Shown one piece after another: positions 9,429-18,467 of a stretch of DNA of 64,000 nucleotides; the stretch's first letter is position 1, and every line of letters starts with the position of its first letter. Below the pieces are notes generated by a model, which worked only from the letters and a program-made list of their open reading frames with translations, was not told the origin of the DNA and searched no databases. Origin of the DNA: a virus. The stretch covers positions 1 to 64,000 of IMG/VR virus record IMGVR_UViG_3300032322_001517; one strand, 5' to 3'. The position numbers and the translations under genes were made by a program.

Positions 9429-9649
9429 TGGATTTTGTACCTGCTAATCACATGGGACTTTCGGGACCTAATTCAGGACCAATAGAACATCCAGAAAAGC
9501 CATTAAAAACTCTTCAACCAATGTTAAGAAGGCAAAAGCCACTTCGTGCTATTATCGGAACAGTAGGCAAGAAACCTATCGGCCAAAATCAAGTAATCGG
9601 TCAATCTATGAAGAAAGAGATGAAGAGAGATGAACGCGCAGGTATCTGA
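9428..9649 (+). CDS. Small Pro/Lys-rich hypothetical protein
   Basis: 73 residues with Gly/Pro-rich N-terminus (NHMGLSGPNSGP) and basic C-terminus. Coupled to the upstream stop (TAATG) and overlapping the downstream start by 20 nt. No family recognised. Confidence 0.65.
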   Translation: MDFVPANHMGLSGPNSGPIEHPEKPLKTLQPMLRRQKPLRAIIGTVGKKPIGQNQVIGQSMKKEMKRDERAGI

Positions 9650-10031
9650 TTTAGACAGAAGACAGGATAGATTAGAAGATGCCATTGAACGTTTGACGGA
9701 AATTTCTGCAGACTTGAATAAGATGTTGGCTGTGCAAGATCAAAAACTAACCCAACAAGAGAAAAGCGTAAACTTATTAACGGAAATAATGGAAAGACGT
9801 AGAGAAGAGTATGACAAAAAATTACAAAATGTCTATGATGTTATGAGGGACGAAGATAAAAAAGTCTTATTCGAACTTGAGGAAATGAGAAAAGAGCAGA
9901 AAGAGCAACACAAGTATCTTTCTGAAAAGATGTCAGCACTTGAAAAAATTATTTGGACCTATCTCGGTGGATTCAGCGTCGTAGTATTTTTAATTACATA
10001 CGGTCCAACTCTTTTGAAATTAATTAAATAA
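9630..10031 (+). CDS. Coiled-coil protein with C-terminal membrane anchor
   Basis: 133 residues. Residues 1-~105 are a charged heptad-like coiled coil; residues ~110-130 (YLGGFSVVVFLITYG) are a single transmembrane helix followed by a short Lys tail. This layout is seen in holin-accessory (XhlA-like) and other phage membrane proteins, but no lysis partner is adjacent, so a lysis role is only a guess. It closes the first gene block; a promoter follows. Confidence 0.7.
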   Translation: MNAQVSDLDRRQDRLEDAIERLTEISADLNKMLAVQDQKLTQQEKSVNLLTEIMERRREEYDKKLQNVYDVMRDEDKKVLFELEEMRKEQKEQHKYLSEKMSALEKIIWTYLGGFSVVVFLITYGPTLLKLIK

Positions 10032-10039
10032 AAAACGCT

Positions 10040-10067
10040 TTGACATTTACCAATTTGTCAGTATAAT
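10040..10067 (+). promoter_or_regulatory. Sigma70-type promoter upstream of primase
   Basis: TTGACA (10040-10045), 16-nt spacer, TATAAT (10062-10067), both perfect consensus. It lies in the 67-nt gap before the primase gene and probably starts the replication/nucleotide operon (10.1-16.8 kb). Its -10 box is the first part of a 29-nt element found again at 57.7 kb. Confidence 0.8.
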
Positions 10068-10089
10068 CACTTTGTGGTCATGATAATAT
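10061..10089. repeat. 29-nt element shared with 57686-57714
   Basis: GTATAATCACTTTGTG, three variable bases, then ATGATAATAT. It matches 57686-57714 at 26 of 29 positions. The ends (ATAATCA / TGATAAT) form an imperfect inverted repeat, as in an operator. Here it overlaps the -10 box of the primase promoter. Confidence 0.6.
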
Positions 10090-10098
10090 TAGGATTAT

Positions 10099-11127
10099 AT
10101 GATGGATTGGTTACTACACAAGTACATTGGATTTGTATCACCGCGACTACAAAAGTTTAAGCGCAAGGGTCCAAGTCTTTATAACTTTCGTTGCCCGATT
10201 TGTGGCGATTCCGACTCTAATCGGAATAAGGCGAGAGGATATATTTACGAAAAGAAAGGTAACATGTTGTTCCACTGTCACAACTGTGGAGCTAGTGCAT
10301 CAGTGCCTAATTTTATTAAGATGCTTGATCAAAATCTGTATAATGAAATGCAGATGGAAAAGCTCATGGATATGAAAACTCCTGAGCAAATTGATTACGA
10401 GCAGTTTGTAGAAAAGATGAAGAAGCCTGTCTTTATGAAGTCAGGTCCATTGAAGGGATTGAAGAAGATCAGTCAGCTTTCTCCTGATCATAGAACTAAG
10501 AAGTTTGTCGACTCTAGGAAAATCCCTAATCCATATCATGCCAAGCTGTTTAATTGCCCTAACTTTAAACAGTTTACTAATAACCTTGTTCCTGGTAAGT
10601 TCGACGCATCTTCAATCGAACGTGATGAAACGAGACTGTTGATTCCATTCTTTACAAAGGAAAAAACATTACATGCTTATCAAGGTCGTGCTCTAGGTTC
10701 GTCAATGGTTAAGTATATCACTATCATCCTTGATGAATCTGTTCCTAAAGTGTATGGTTTGGATAGTGTAGATTTCAATAAGAAGTCTTATGTTTTCGAA
10801 GGACCGATTGACTCGATGTTCATTTCTAACTCTATCGCAACTGCAGGTGGTGACTTGGTTAGTGCGATTGGAACGCTGAACATCAAGCAAAATACATGCG
10901 TTGTTTACGACAACGAGCCTCGTTCGCGCGAGACAATTAAAAAACTTGACAAGGCTATTCTGAACGGGTATAATGTTTGTATATGGCCAGAGAACCTAGA
11001 ACATAAAGATGTTAACGATATGATCCTTGCTGGTCTTTCTCCTGACTTTATCAAGCATATTATCAATACGAATACACATCGTGACTTGGCGGCGAAGCTC
11101 GCTCTTACAAAATGGAGTAAAGTGTGA
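10099..11127 (+). CDS. 61: DNA primase (T4 gp61-like)
   Basis: 342 residues, the same length as T4 gp61. N-terminal zinc site C32-x2-C35 and C60-x2-C63; Toprim-type acidic motifs at E234 (FEGPIDSM) and D271 (VYDNEP). It lays RNA primers for lagging-strand synthesis in the phage primosome with the helicase (not in this window). First gene after the consensus promoter; the following gene overlaps its stop by 4 nt. Assignment is firm. Confidence 0.92.
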   Translation: MMDWLLHKYIGFVSPRLQKFKRKGPSLYNFRCPICGDSDSNRNKARGYIYEKKGNMLFHCHNCGASASVPNFIKMLDQNLYNEMQMEKLMDMKTPEQIDYEQFVEKMKKPVFMKSGPLKGLKKISQLSPDHRTKKFVDSRKIPNPYHAKLFNCPNFKQFTNNLVPGKFDASSIERDETRLLIPFFTKEKTLHAYQGRALGSSMVKYITIILDESVPKVYGLDSVDFNKKSYVFEGPIDSMFISNSIATAGGDLVSAIGTLNIKQNTCVVYDNEPRSRETIKKLDKAILNGYNVCIWPENLEHKDVNDMILAGLSPDFIKHIINTNTHRDLAAKLALTKWSKV

Positions 11128-11375
11128 ACGGATATATTGCAATGAAGGATGAACTGTTCTACAATATTCGTCATCTGAAAAAGTTCATGGAACTTTCTGG
11201 TAACGAAAAGTCAGTATGGAAGTTTCGTTGGAATGATGGAAGTCCAATCGAAGTGTATGATAAGGATACTGGTAGAGTCCTATTTACTATCGAGAGTCAT
11301 GACCCACATCTTGCCTCGTATGTTTGTTTTATGCAGAACATGATCAATACACTTATCAAGGAAGCGGAGGGTTAA
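11124..11375 (+). CDS. Small hypothetical protein (GTG start)
   Basis: 83 residues. GTG 11124 overlaps the primase TGA (GTGTGA) and has GGAG 6-7 nt upstream; a later ATG at 11142 is possible. One helical domain with no recognised motif. Part of the primase-to-ThyX overlap chain. Confidence 0.7.
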   Translation: MNGYIAMKDELFYNIRHLKKFMELSGNEKSVWKFRWNDGSPIEVYDKDTGRVLFTIESHDPHLASYVCFMQNMINTLIKEAEG

Positions 11376-11376
11376 T

Positions 11377-11625
11377 ATGTCTAACGACATCAGGTATGTT
11401 GTAGATTCAGAAACTGATAAATGGATTCACGGTTTAACTTACCAAGGAAATACTTTATTTTGTAAATGGGTTAAATATAAGCTGAGTGGTAATCCTCCTA
11501 CGCCTGAACAACTAGCAGAAACTGAGCGCAAGCGCATGGAAAATGCTGAAGCGTATCGTTTGGCTAATCCTAGGGAACCGTCTAAAGAATATCACGAAGC
11601 ATGTAAGAGGTGGCCACTGAAATGA
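11377..11625 (+). CDS. Small hypothetical protein
   Basis: 82 residues; AGCGGAGG-type ribosome site just upstream. Beta-like N-terminal half (WIHGLTYQGNTLFCKWVKY) and a charged helical C-terminal half. No family recognised. Its TGA overlaps the next ATG (ATGA). Confidence 0.7.
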   Translation: MSNDIRYVVDSETDKWIHGLTYQGNTLFCKWVKYKLSGNPPTPEQLAETERKRMENAEAYRLANPREPSKEYHEACKRWPLK

Positions 11626-11891
11626 TCAATGTAACTAAAGAAGAGATGGAAGACATTTGGCAGAATAAGCCATATGGCTATTGGGATAGTTTTAGGAAAC
11701 AGCACAAGGGGCGTAAGAGGTATAAGGTAAAGTTGCAGCCTTTTCGTAAAGATTATTACGAAGAAAAAGAATTTACCGTTATTGCTAAAAGCTCAGACGA
11801 AGCTTATAATATTGCTAAAAGTCAAATGTATGATATGTTCAAAGGTCAGCCGATTGATGGTTGGCGTCTAATGGGAGCTGTAGTTGTATGA
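11622..11891 (+). CDS. Small hypothetical protein
   Basis: 89 residues from ATG 11622, chosen over an upstream in-frame GTG because the ATGA overlap and an AAGAGGTGG site fit. Contains a WDSFRKQHKGRKRYKVKL basic stretch followed by an alpha/beta half (VIAKSSDEAYNIAKSQM). Such small domains are common in phage nucleotide-metabolism operons; no function is known. Confidence 0.7.
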   Translation: MINVTKEEMEDIWQNKPYGYWDSFRKQHKGRKRYKVKLQPFRKDYYEEKEFTVIAKSSDEAYNIAKSQMYDMFKGQPIDGWRLMGAVVV

Positions 11892-12637
11892 ATAATGCTA
11901 AGGTTATTGCTGTTACTGAGCCACTTTTGAATAATGATGATGGTCCACTTACTGTTGACGAGTTCATTGCCTACGTGGCTCGTGTTTCCAATCCTTCCAA
12001 TCAAAGTAACTCTTTGACTGCACCCAAGCTGCTTCGCTATCTCGCAAAGCACAAGCATTGGTCGCCGTTTGAGATGGTCAATATTGTGATGGAAATTGAA
12101 ACGACTCGTGATATTGCTCGTCAGATTCTCCGTCACAGATCGTTCTCATTTCAAGAGTTCAGTCAGCGATATGCTGATCCTACTCAGAGTTTGGGGTTTG
12201 TCACTCGTGAAGCTCGTCTTCAGGATCATAAGAACCGTCAGAACAGTATTGAGATTGACGATGTGATGATTGATGTTATTGTTGATTATGAATTTGTTGA
12301 AGGTAATCCTACCCTACAACCTATCTACGAAAAGCGTTCTTTGAAGTCTGAATGGGAAGCTCGTCAAACAAAACTTACAAATCATGTAGAAGAAGCTTAC
12401 CAGTTTGCAACTAAACATGATATTGCCAAGGAACAGGCTCGTGCTGTTCTGCCTGAAGGTCTGACTGTTTCACGCATGTATATGAACGGTACTCTTCGCA
12501 GCTGGATTCATTACTGCCAGTTGCGTATGGGTGTTGAGACACAGAAGGAACATCGTGAAGTTGCTGCTGATGCTTGGTATCAGATTACGGAAATTTTCCC
12601 TTCGCTGAAGGATTGTCTTGATATTGGAGAAAAGTGA
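11888..12637 (+). CDS. thyX: Flavin-dependent thymidylate synthase ThyX
   Basis: 249 residues from ATG 11888, which overlaps the previous stop (ATGA). The ThyX signature RHR-x7-S is complete at 82-92 (RHRSFSFQEFS). ThyX makes dTMP from dUMP with FAD, NADPH and methylene-tetrahydrofolate. It sits in an overlapping operon with ribonucleotide reductase, giving the phage its own dTTP supply. Relevant to the TET/JBP gene at 51 kb: no separate base-methylating synthase or C5-cytosine methyltransferase is visible, so thymine itself could be that enzyme's substrate. Confidence 0.95.
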   Translation: MNNAKVIAVTEPLLNNDDGPLTVDEFIAYVARVSNPSNQSNSLTAPKLLRYLAKHKHWSPFEMVNIVMEIETTRDIARQILRHRSFSFQEFSQRYADPTQSLGFVTREARLQDHKNRQNSIEIDDVMIDVIVDYEFVEGNPTLQPIYEKRSLKSEWEARQTKLTNHVEEAYQFATKHDIAKEQARAVLPEGLTVSRMYMNGTLRSWIHYCQLRMGVETQKEHREVAADAWYQITEIFPSLKDCLDIGEK

Positions 12638-12888
12638 TGCCTTTCTATACAAAGAAACCTATTCCGATTGAAGCACGTCAGATTACCATTGAGAATGCAG
12701 AAGAACTTGCTGCATGGTCGAAGTCTGACATCGTTCGTAGACCCGATGGCTCTATGACTGGTATGATGGTATATACTCTTGAAGGTACCATGACTGGTGC
12801 AGTTGGTGACTATCTCATCAAGGGTGTTCGTGGCGAGTTTTACTTCTGCGCCAAGGATATCTTTGAAGAATCTTACGAGGCTATATAA
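12637..12888 (+). CDS. Conserved small phage protein (GDYLIKGVRGEFY type)
   Basis: 83 residues. ATG 12637 (TGATG overlap, GGAG 7 nt upstream) is preferred to GTG 12634. The C-terminal block GDYLIKGVRGEFYFCAKDIF is widespread in phage small proteins of unknown function. Compact alpha/beta protein; next gene starts at its stop (TAATG). Confidence 0.78.
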   Translation: MPFYTKKPIPIEARQITIENAEELAAWSKSDIVRRPDGSMTGMMVYTLEGTMTGAVGDYLIKGVRGEFYFCAKDIFEESYEAI

Positions 12889-13211
12889 TGAAGAAGCTTG
12901 TGATGGTAGATTGCATTTCGCAACACCGTATTCGTTATGTTGTAGAAGTAGAAGATGACATTGATCATGCTCTTGATGAAGTGGTCGTTAAGGAAACGGA
13001 TGCTTACTTTGAAGAATTTTCACAGAAGCATTTAGGCGAGACTATTATATCTCACAGAGAAATTTCTAAAGAAGAATATCTAAAAATATTTAACGAAGAT
13101 AACGAATATCTTCAGTCGTGGGCTGAAGAGCAAAAGCTACGATTTATTAATAAGATTAATTACGAGGAAGAAGAAAATGTTAGCAACTCAAATTCAGGTA
13201 ACGAAGCGTGA
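12888..13211 (+). CDS. Conserved hypothetical protein upstream of nrdA
   Basis: 107 residues, beta-strand N-terminus (MVDCISQHRIRYVVEVEDD) then acidic helices. It overlaps nrdA by 35 nt, an unusually long overlap for this operon. Relatives next to ribonucleotide reductase genes are common in T4-like phages; no function known to me. Confidence 0.75.
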   Translation: MKKLVMVDCISQHRIRYVVEVEDDIDHALDEVVVKETDAYFEEFSQKHLGETIISHREISKEEYLKIFNEDNEYLQSWAEEQKLRFINKINYEEEENVSNSNSGNEA

Positions 13212-15471
13212 TGGTACTAAGGAACCGCTCGATCTAAACAAATTTCATAAGGTGGTTTCTTGGGCTTGTGAAGGGCTCAGTAACGTTTCAGAATCTGAAG
13301 TTGAGATTCGTTCTCGAATTCAATTTTACAATGGCATTAAAACATCTGACATTCAAGAAACTCTAATTAAGGCTGCAGCAGATCTTATTTCTGTTGATAC
13401 TCCCAGTTATCAGTATGTCGCTGGTCGTCTTGTAAATTATCATCTTAGAAAGGAAGTTTATGGCGATTACAATATTCCTGATCTTGCTACTCATATTCGC
13501 AGTGTTATCGACTTGGGATATTATGACAAAGACATTGTTACTTGGTATTCCGCTGATGATCTCAGTGTACTTAATGACTATGTCGATCATAGTAGAGATT
13601 TCAAGATTGCTTATGTAGGTATGGAGCAATTTCGCGGAAAGTACTTGATTAAAAATAGGGTTTCAGGTAAAATATATGAAACGCCACAGATGGCATACAT
13701 GCTCATCGCCATGGTGTTGTTCCGTAACTATCCTAAAGAAACACGATTGCAGTGGGTGAAAGACTTTTATGATGCAACAAGTAATTTTGAAATATCGCTG
13801 CCGACTCCTATTATGGCAGGTCTCCGCTCGCCTCAAAAGCAATTCAGCTCGTGCGTACTTATCGAGACAGACGACTCGCTTGAATCAATCAATGCGACCG
13901 CTTCTTCTATCGTTAAGTACGTTTCTCAAAAGGCGGGTATTGGGATCGGTGCTGGTCGTATTCGTGCTCTTGGCTCTCCTATTCGCAATGGGGACACTAG
14001 TCATACTGGCGTGGTGCCTTTCTTCAAGCACTTCCAGTCAGCGGTTAAGTCTTGTTCTCAAGGAGGTGTCAGAGGCGGTGCAGCAACTCTGTATTATCCT
14101 ATCTGGCATCTGGAAGTAGAAGACCTTCTGGTTCTGAAGAATAACAAAGGTACTGAAGACAATCGTATTAGAGGATTGGACTATGGCGTACAGTTCAACA
14201 AGGTTATGTATGAACGTCTTCTTTCTGGTGGCGTTATTACTCTTTTCAGCCCTGGCGACGTACCAGATTTGTACGATAGTTTCTTCACTAACACAGAAAA
14301 GTTTCGCGAGCTCTACGAAAAGTATGAACGTTCTACCCGAATCAGAAAGAAACAAATTCCCGCTATTGATTTGTTTTCGGGGTTCATGCAAGAACGTAAG
14401 GACACAGGACGTATATATCTTATGAATGTTGATCATGCAAATGATCATGGCTCATTCATCAAGGAACTTGCTCCTATTCGCCAGTCAAACCTTTGCTGTG
14501 AAATCAATCTTCCTACAAAGCCATTGAATGATATTAACGATCCGAATGGAGAAATTTCACTATGTACACTAGCAGCTATCAACTGGGGCAAGATTCGTGA
14601 TCCTAACGATTTTGAGCGACCTTGTCGTCTGGCTGTTCGTGCTCTTGATGAACTTCTGGATTATCAAGACTATCCGGTCCGAGCAGCCAAGGGGTCAACG
14701 ATGGCTCGTCGCCCTCTTGGTGTTGGTATCATTAATCTTGCATATTGGTTGGCTCGTAATGATATTAGTTACCAACATATCGACCATGATGGACTGAACC
14801 GTCTTCATGGTTATACTGAAGGTTGGGCGTATTATCTGATCAAAGCGTCTGTTGAACTTGCTAAGGAAAAGGGTGCTTGCCCTAAGAGTGGAGAAACAAA
14901 GTATGCTCAGGGTATCTTCCCGATCGACACATATAAGAAAGAAGTGGACGAATTGGCGTCTCCAACATATCGATTTGACTGGGATGCTCTTCGAGAAGAT
15001 GCACGACAGTTCGGTATTAGGAACTCTACACTCATGGCTCTCATGCCATCAGAGACATCAGCTCAGATCTCAAATGCGACAAACGGAATTGAGCCTCCAC
15101 GCTCGTTGGTATCCGTTAAGCAGAGCAAAGATGGAGTTCTTAAGCAGGTGGTTCCCGAAGTTCGCAAGCTCAAGAACAAGTATGACTTGCTTTGGGATCA
15201 AAAATCGCCAGAGGGTTATATCAAGATCTGCGCTATTCTCCAAAAGTTTATCGACCAAGGTATCTCGGTCAACACGTCGTACAACCCCAAGTTCTATGAA
15301 GAGGAAAAGATACCCATGAGTGAGATGATTGGTCACCTTCTTATGTTTTATAAATATGGCGGCAAACAGCTGTACTACTTTAATACTAACGATGGTGCTG
15401 GTGAACTTGAAGAAGCTGCTTTTCCTGCATCAGAAGTTAGCGAAGAAGATTGTGATAGTTGTAAGATATGA
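13177..15471 (+). CDS. nrdA: Class Ia ribonucleotide reductase, large subunit
   Basis: 764 residues. N-terminal ATP-cone region (about 5-90) for allosteric control; active-site block N-L-C-C-E at ~438-442; redox partner Cys in the QFSSCVLIETDDSLES segment; C-terminal shuttle pair C759/C762 (DCDSCKI). With NrdB it reduces NDPs to dNDPs. Start ATG 13177 has GAGGAAG upstream and lies inside the preceding gene. Glutaredoxin at 27159 is a plausible electron donor. Assignment is firm. Confidence 0.97.
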   Translation: MLATQIQVTKRDGTKEPLDLNKFHKVVSWACEGLSNVSESEVEIRSRIQFYNGIKTSDIQETLIKAAADLISVDTPSYQYVAGRLVNYHLRKEVYGDYNIPDLATHIRSVIDLGYYDKDIVTWYSADDLSVLNDYVDHSRDFKIAYVGMEQFRGKYLIKNRVSGKIYETPQMAYMLIAMVLFRNYPKETRLQWVKDFYDATSNFEISLPTPIMAGLRSPQKQFSSCVLIETDDSLESINATASSIVKYVSQKAGIGIGAGRIRALGSPIRNGDTSHTGVVPFFKHFQSAVKSCSQGGVRGGAATLYYPIWHLEVEDLLVLKNNKGTEDNRIRGLDYGVQFNKVMYERLLSGGVITLFSPGDVPDLYDSFFTNTEKFRELYEKYERSTRIRKKQIPAIDLFSGFMQERKDTGRIYLMNVDHANDHGSFIKELAPIRQSNLCCEINLPTKPLNDINDPNGEISLCTLAAINWGKIRDPNDFERPCRLAVRALDELLDYQDYPVRAAKGSTMARRPLGVGIINLAYWLARNDISYQHIDHDGLNRLHGYTEGWAYYLIKASVELAKEKGACPKSGETKYAQGIFPIDTYKKEVDELASPTYRFDWDALREDARQFGIRNSTLMALMPSETSAQISNATNGIEPPRSLVSVKQSKDGVLKQVVPEVRKLKNKYDLLWDQKSPEGYIKICAILQKFIDQGISVNTSYNPKFYEEEKIPMSEMIGHLLMFYKYGGKQLYYFNTNDGAGELEEAAFPASEVSEEDCDSCKI

Positions 15472-15683
15472 GTACAATAGTTCGTATTGATCCACCTATC
15501 CCATTGATGACACCGAAGGGGCGAGCAATCGCCCACTTCTTAATTGACACAGGTCTTGAGAACGATTTACAATGGGTATGTTTTCAAGATGATACAGGTG
15601 AGTGTTGGACTTGGGAAAATGCTCAGATTAGAGCAAGAGTTAATTTAACTGCTGGAAGAGAAAAGGTTAGTAATATCAAATGA
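15468..15683 (+). CDS. Small protein between nrdA and nrdB
   Basis: 71 residues, coupled at both ends by 4-nt overlaps (ATGA). Contains a WVCFQDDTGECWTWENAQIR segment with Cys/Trp; similar small genes sit at this place in other T4-like phages. Function unknown; a link to reductase activity is inferred only from position. Confidence 0.75.
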   Translation: MSTIVRIDPPIPLMTPKGRAIAHFLIDTGLENDLQWVCFQDDTGECWTWENAQIRARVNLTAGREKVSNIK

Positions 15684-16792
15684 GCTATTCAGTTTTCGAT
15701 TCTAACAATAAAAAAGATCATACAACAGTAAAGGCGTTCTTTGATGATGCACCCACTATTGCAAGATATGATAGACAAAAGTATGGATGGCTCGACAAGC
15801 TCACCGACCGTCAGCTTGGGTTCTTTTGGCGACCTGAAGAGGTTGACATCTATAAAGATGCGAAAGATTTCAAGGCGCTTACGTCGCATGAGCAACACAT
15901 CTTCACGTCGAATTTAAAGAGACAGATTCTTCTGGACTCTGTTCAAGGACGTGCGCCAACTATCGCGTTTGGTCCTATTTGTTCATTGCCAGAACTTGAA
16001 ACTTGGATTACAACTTGGGCGTTTTCCGAAACTATTCACTCACGTTCATACACTCATATTATTCGTAACATCTATCCTAATCCTTCAAAGGTATTCGATG
16101 AGATTATGGATATTGCTGAGATCGTTGATTGTGCAAAAGACATTTCTAAGTATTACGATCATTTAATTGAAATGAATAATAAAAGAGATTATCAAGATTT
16201 TGATCCACCAGATTGGGGTCAATTTGAATACGAACATAAGAAAGCACTTTGGCTTGCACTTATGTCAGTTAACGTCCTTGAAGGAGTGAGATTCTATGTC
16301 TCGTTTGCATGTTCGTGGGCTTTCGCAGAAGTTAAGAAAATGGAAGGCAATGCAAAAATCATTAAGTTTATCGCTAGAGACGAAAACCTTCACCTTGCTG
16401 GGACACAGCAACTACTCAAAGCGTTACCTAAAGAAGATGAGGAGTTCGCCCGAATTGCGGAAGAAACAAAAGAAGAGTGTATTCAACTTTTCGTCGATGC
16501 TGTTAACCAAGAAAAAGCGTGGGCAAGTTATCTATTTCGAGACGGCTCGATGGTTGGTCTTAACGAAGCGGTCTTGAGCGAATACATTGAATGGATTGCT
16601 AACAAGCGTATGTCTGCTGTTGGACTACCCTCGCCTTATAAGAATGGCAGTAATCCATTGCCATGGACTCAGAAGTGGATTTCTGGTGCAGAGGTTCAGG
16701 TAGCTCCACAGGAAACAGAAATCACTTCCTATGTTGTTGGTGGTGTCAAGAAGGATGTAACAACTGATACGTTTAAAGGATTTTCTCTATGA
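15680..16792 (+). CDS. nrdB: Class Ia ribonucleotide reductase, small subunit
   Basis: 370 residues, closely related to the enterobacterial NrdB type. Di-iron ligands and radical Tyr are in place: D86, E117, H120 and Y124 (SETIHSRSY), then further Glu in NVLEGVRFY and RDENLHL. It generates the tyrosyl radical used by NrdA. Coupled to its neighbours by ATGA overlaps on both sides. Assignment is firm. Confidence 0.97.
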   Translation: MSYSVFDSNNKKDHTTVKAFFDDAPTIARYDRQKYGWLDKLTDRQLGFFWRPEEVDIYKDAKDFKALTSHEQHIFTSNLKRQILLDSVQGRAPTIAFGPICSLPELETWITTWAFSETIHSRSYTHIIRNIYPNPSKVFDEIMDIAEIVDCAKDISKYYDHLIEMNNKRDYQDFDPPDWGQFEYEHKKALWLALMSVNVLEGVRFYVSFACSWAFAEVKKMEGNAKIIKFIARDENLHLAGTQQLLKALPKEDEEFARIAEETKEECIQLFVDAVNQEKAWASYLFRDGSMVGLNEAVLSEYIEWIANKRMSAVGLPSPYKNGSNPLPWTQKWISGAEVQVAPQETEITSYVVGGVKKDVTTDTFKGFSL

Positions 16793-17490
16793 TAAGTTTT
16801 ATCGTACCATGTTACAATGAAGAACAATATATTAGAGACTGTATTAAATCTATTAAGAAAGCAGCCTCTAATATTGACTATGAAATTATAGTAGTAGATA
16901 ATAACTGTACAGATAACACATCTGAAATCGCAAGAGATGAAGATGTTATCGTTGTAACTGAGGATAGAAAGGGTGTCGTCTTTGCTAGGCAAACTGGTTA
17001 TGAGAATGCAAAGTATGATTTGATTGCTAATATCGATGCTGATTCTCGAATACCAGAAAATTGGGTTGATGTTGCATTAAAGAATATTCAACCTGAGGAT
17101 GTAGCAGCGGTTACTGGTCCTCTTGTTTATGATGATGCAAGTATTTGGCTGAGAATCGCGACAAGATTTTACTATTACGTAGCATATATCAGCAATTTTT
17201 TCATAGGTGTTTTCTTACAAGGTGGCAACTGTCTAATCAAAAAGAAATATCTTGATGAATTAGATGGATATGATACTACTATAGCCTTCTATGGTGAAGA
17301 TACCATGACAGCTAAGAGGTTATATAAATACGGTAAGATAAAGCTATTAATGAATTTAAATCTCTATTCGTCTTCAAGAAGACTGCAAAAACAAGGCGTA
17401 TTCAAAACAACTTGGTTGTATCTGATAAACTATTTCTATGTGACTTTCAAAAATAAATCTTATTCCAACGACTACAAGGATTTTAGATGA
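16789..17490 (+). CDS. Family 2 glycosyltransferase
   Basis: 233 residues, GT-A fold: nucleotide-binding start ISFIVPCYNE, VVDNNCTDNT, DxD-like D83-A-D85, and an acidic catalytic-base region YGEDT at ~165. A hydrophobic segment (~120-145) could associate with membrane. It overlaps nrdB by 4 nt and the next gene (LpxH-like) by 4 nt. The pair suggests transfer of a sugar to a lipid or envelope acceptor; the actual substrate is unknown. An alternative is glycosylation of phage proteins. Confidence 0.88.
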   Translation: MISFIVPCYNEEQYIRDCIKSIKKAASNIDYEIIVVDNNCTDNTSEIARDEDVIVVTEDRKGVVFARQTGYENAKYDLIANIDADSRIPENWVDVALKNIQPEDVAAVTGPLVYDDASIWLRIATRFYYYVAYISNFFIGVFLQGGNCLIKKKYLDELDGYDTTIAFYGEDTMTAKRLYKYGKIKLLMNLNLYSSSRRLQKQGVFKTTWLYLINYFYVTFKNKSYSNDYKDFR

Positions 17491-18227
17491 AGTCATTTAA
17501 AACAGTATTCATTTCAGACGTTCACTTAGGCACAAAAATGTGTCAAGCAGAAAAGCTGCTTGAATTTTTTAAAACTTTCGAATGTGAAAAGATGTACCTG
17601 GTCGGAGATATAATCGATGGCTGGGCAATGAATAGAAGTAAGTATTGGCCACAATCTCATAATGACGTAATTCAGAAGTTATTAAGACGTGCTAGAAAAG
17701 GCACAGAGATAATTTACATCCCTGGCAATCACGATGAGTTTATGAGAGACTTCTGTGACTTTGAGTTCGGTCATATTATTCTAGCTAAAGAAAGTGTTCA
17801 TGTCGGAGTTGATGGGAAACTTTATCTTATTATTCATGGCGATCAGTTTGATGCTGTGATCAGTCATGCTAAATGGCTCTCCCATATTGGATCGTGGGCG
17901 TATGATGTTAGTATCATCATTAACATATATTTAAACAAGATTAGAAAATTGTTTGGTATGCCTTACTGGTCTCTGTCTTCATACCTCAAACAAACTGTTA
18001 AAGAGTCAGTTAACTTTATTGGCGATTATGAATCAACTCTATCAAACTATGTAAAATCTAAGAAACTTAATGGTGTTGTATGTGGCCACATTCATCACGC
18101 TAATATTAGTGATATGAATGGTATTCAGTATATGAACTGTGGTGATTGGGTTGAAAGTTGCACTGCTCTAGTAGAGCACCATAACGGATCATTTGAAATT
18201 ATAAAATGGGAGCATAAAAATGATTGA
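17487..18227 (+). CDS. LpxH-like metallophosphoesterase
   Basis: 246 residues with the full calcineurin-like set: D11-x-H13 (DVHLG), D41 (GDIIDGW), N81-H82 (GNHDEF), H117 (IIHGDQFD), and GHIHHA near 200. This arrangement is that of UDP-2,3-diacylglucosamine diphosphatases and relatives, which act on lipid A precursors. Adjacent GT2 supports an envelope-lipid role, for example changing host lipopolysaccharide after infection. Exact substrate is not determined by the sequence. Confidence 0.88.
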   Translation: MKSFKTVFISDVHLGTKMCQAEKLLEFFKTFECEKMYLVGDIIDGWAMNRSKYWPQSHNDVIQKLLRRARKGTEIIYIPGNHDEFMRDFCDFEFGHIILAKESVHVGVDGKLYLIIHGDQFDAVISHAKWLSHIGSWAYDVSIIINIYLNKIRKLFGMPYWSLSSYLKQTVKESVNFIGDYESTLSNYVKSKKLNGVVCGHIHHANISDMNGIQYMNCGDWVESCTALVEHHNGSFEIIKWEHKND

Positions 18228-18456
18228 ATCTGATGATTATAAAAAGGGTTGGTACGATGGTTATCAAGCAGCAAGGAAAGAGCGAGATAACCAATATATT
18301 CCAACAACACCATACATTGCACCGAAAGTAGTAACGTATGATGGTTGTACAGTTTGTGGTAGAACTGGTGTCAGTAATGTTGTTTGTTATCTTCAAAATT
18401 GCCCAAGTAGAGTTGTATCTTATAAACAAAGCGATTATATTCCTATAAACAAATAA
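18220..18456 (+). CDS. Small zinc-ribbon-like protein
   Basis: 78 residues; overlaps the previous gene by 8 nt. N-terminal helical Lys/Arg-rich part (YKKGWYDGYQAARKER) and a CTVCGRTG...VVCYLQNC four-Cys cluster at ~43-62 that could bind zinc. Unknown function. Confidence 0.75.
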   Translation: MIESDDYKKGWYDGYQAARKERDNQYIPTTPYIAPKVVTYDGCTVCGRTGVSNVVCYLQNCPSRVVSYKQSDYIPINK

Positions 18457-18467
18457 AGGGAGTAACC

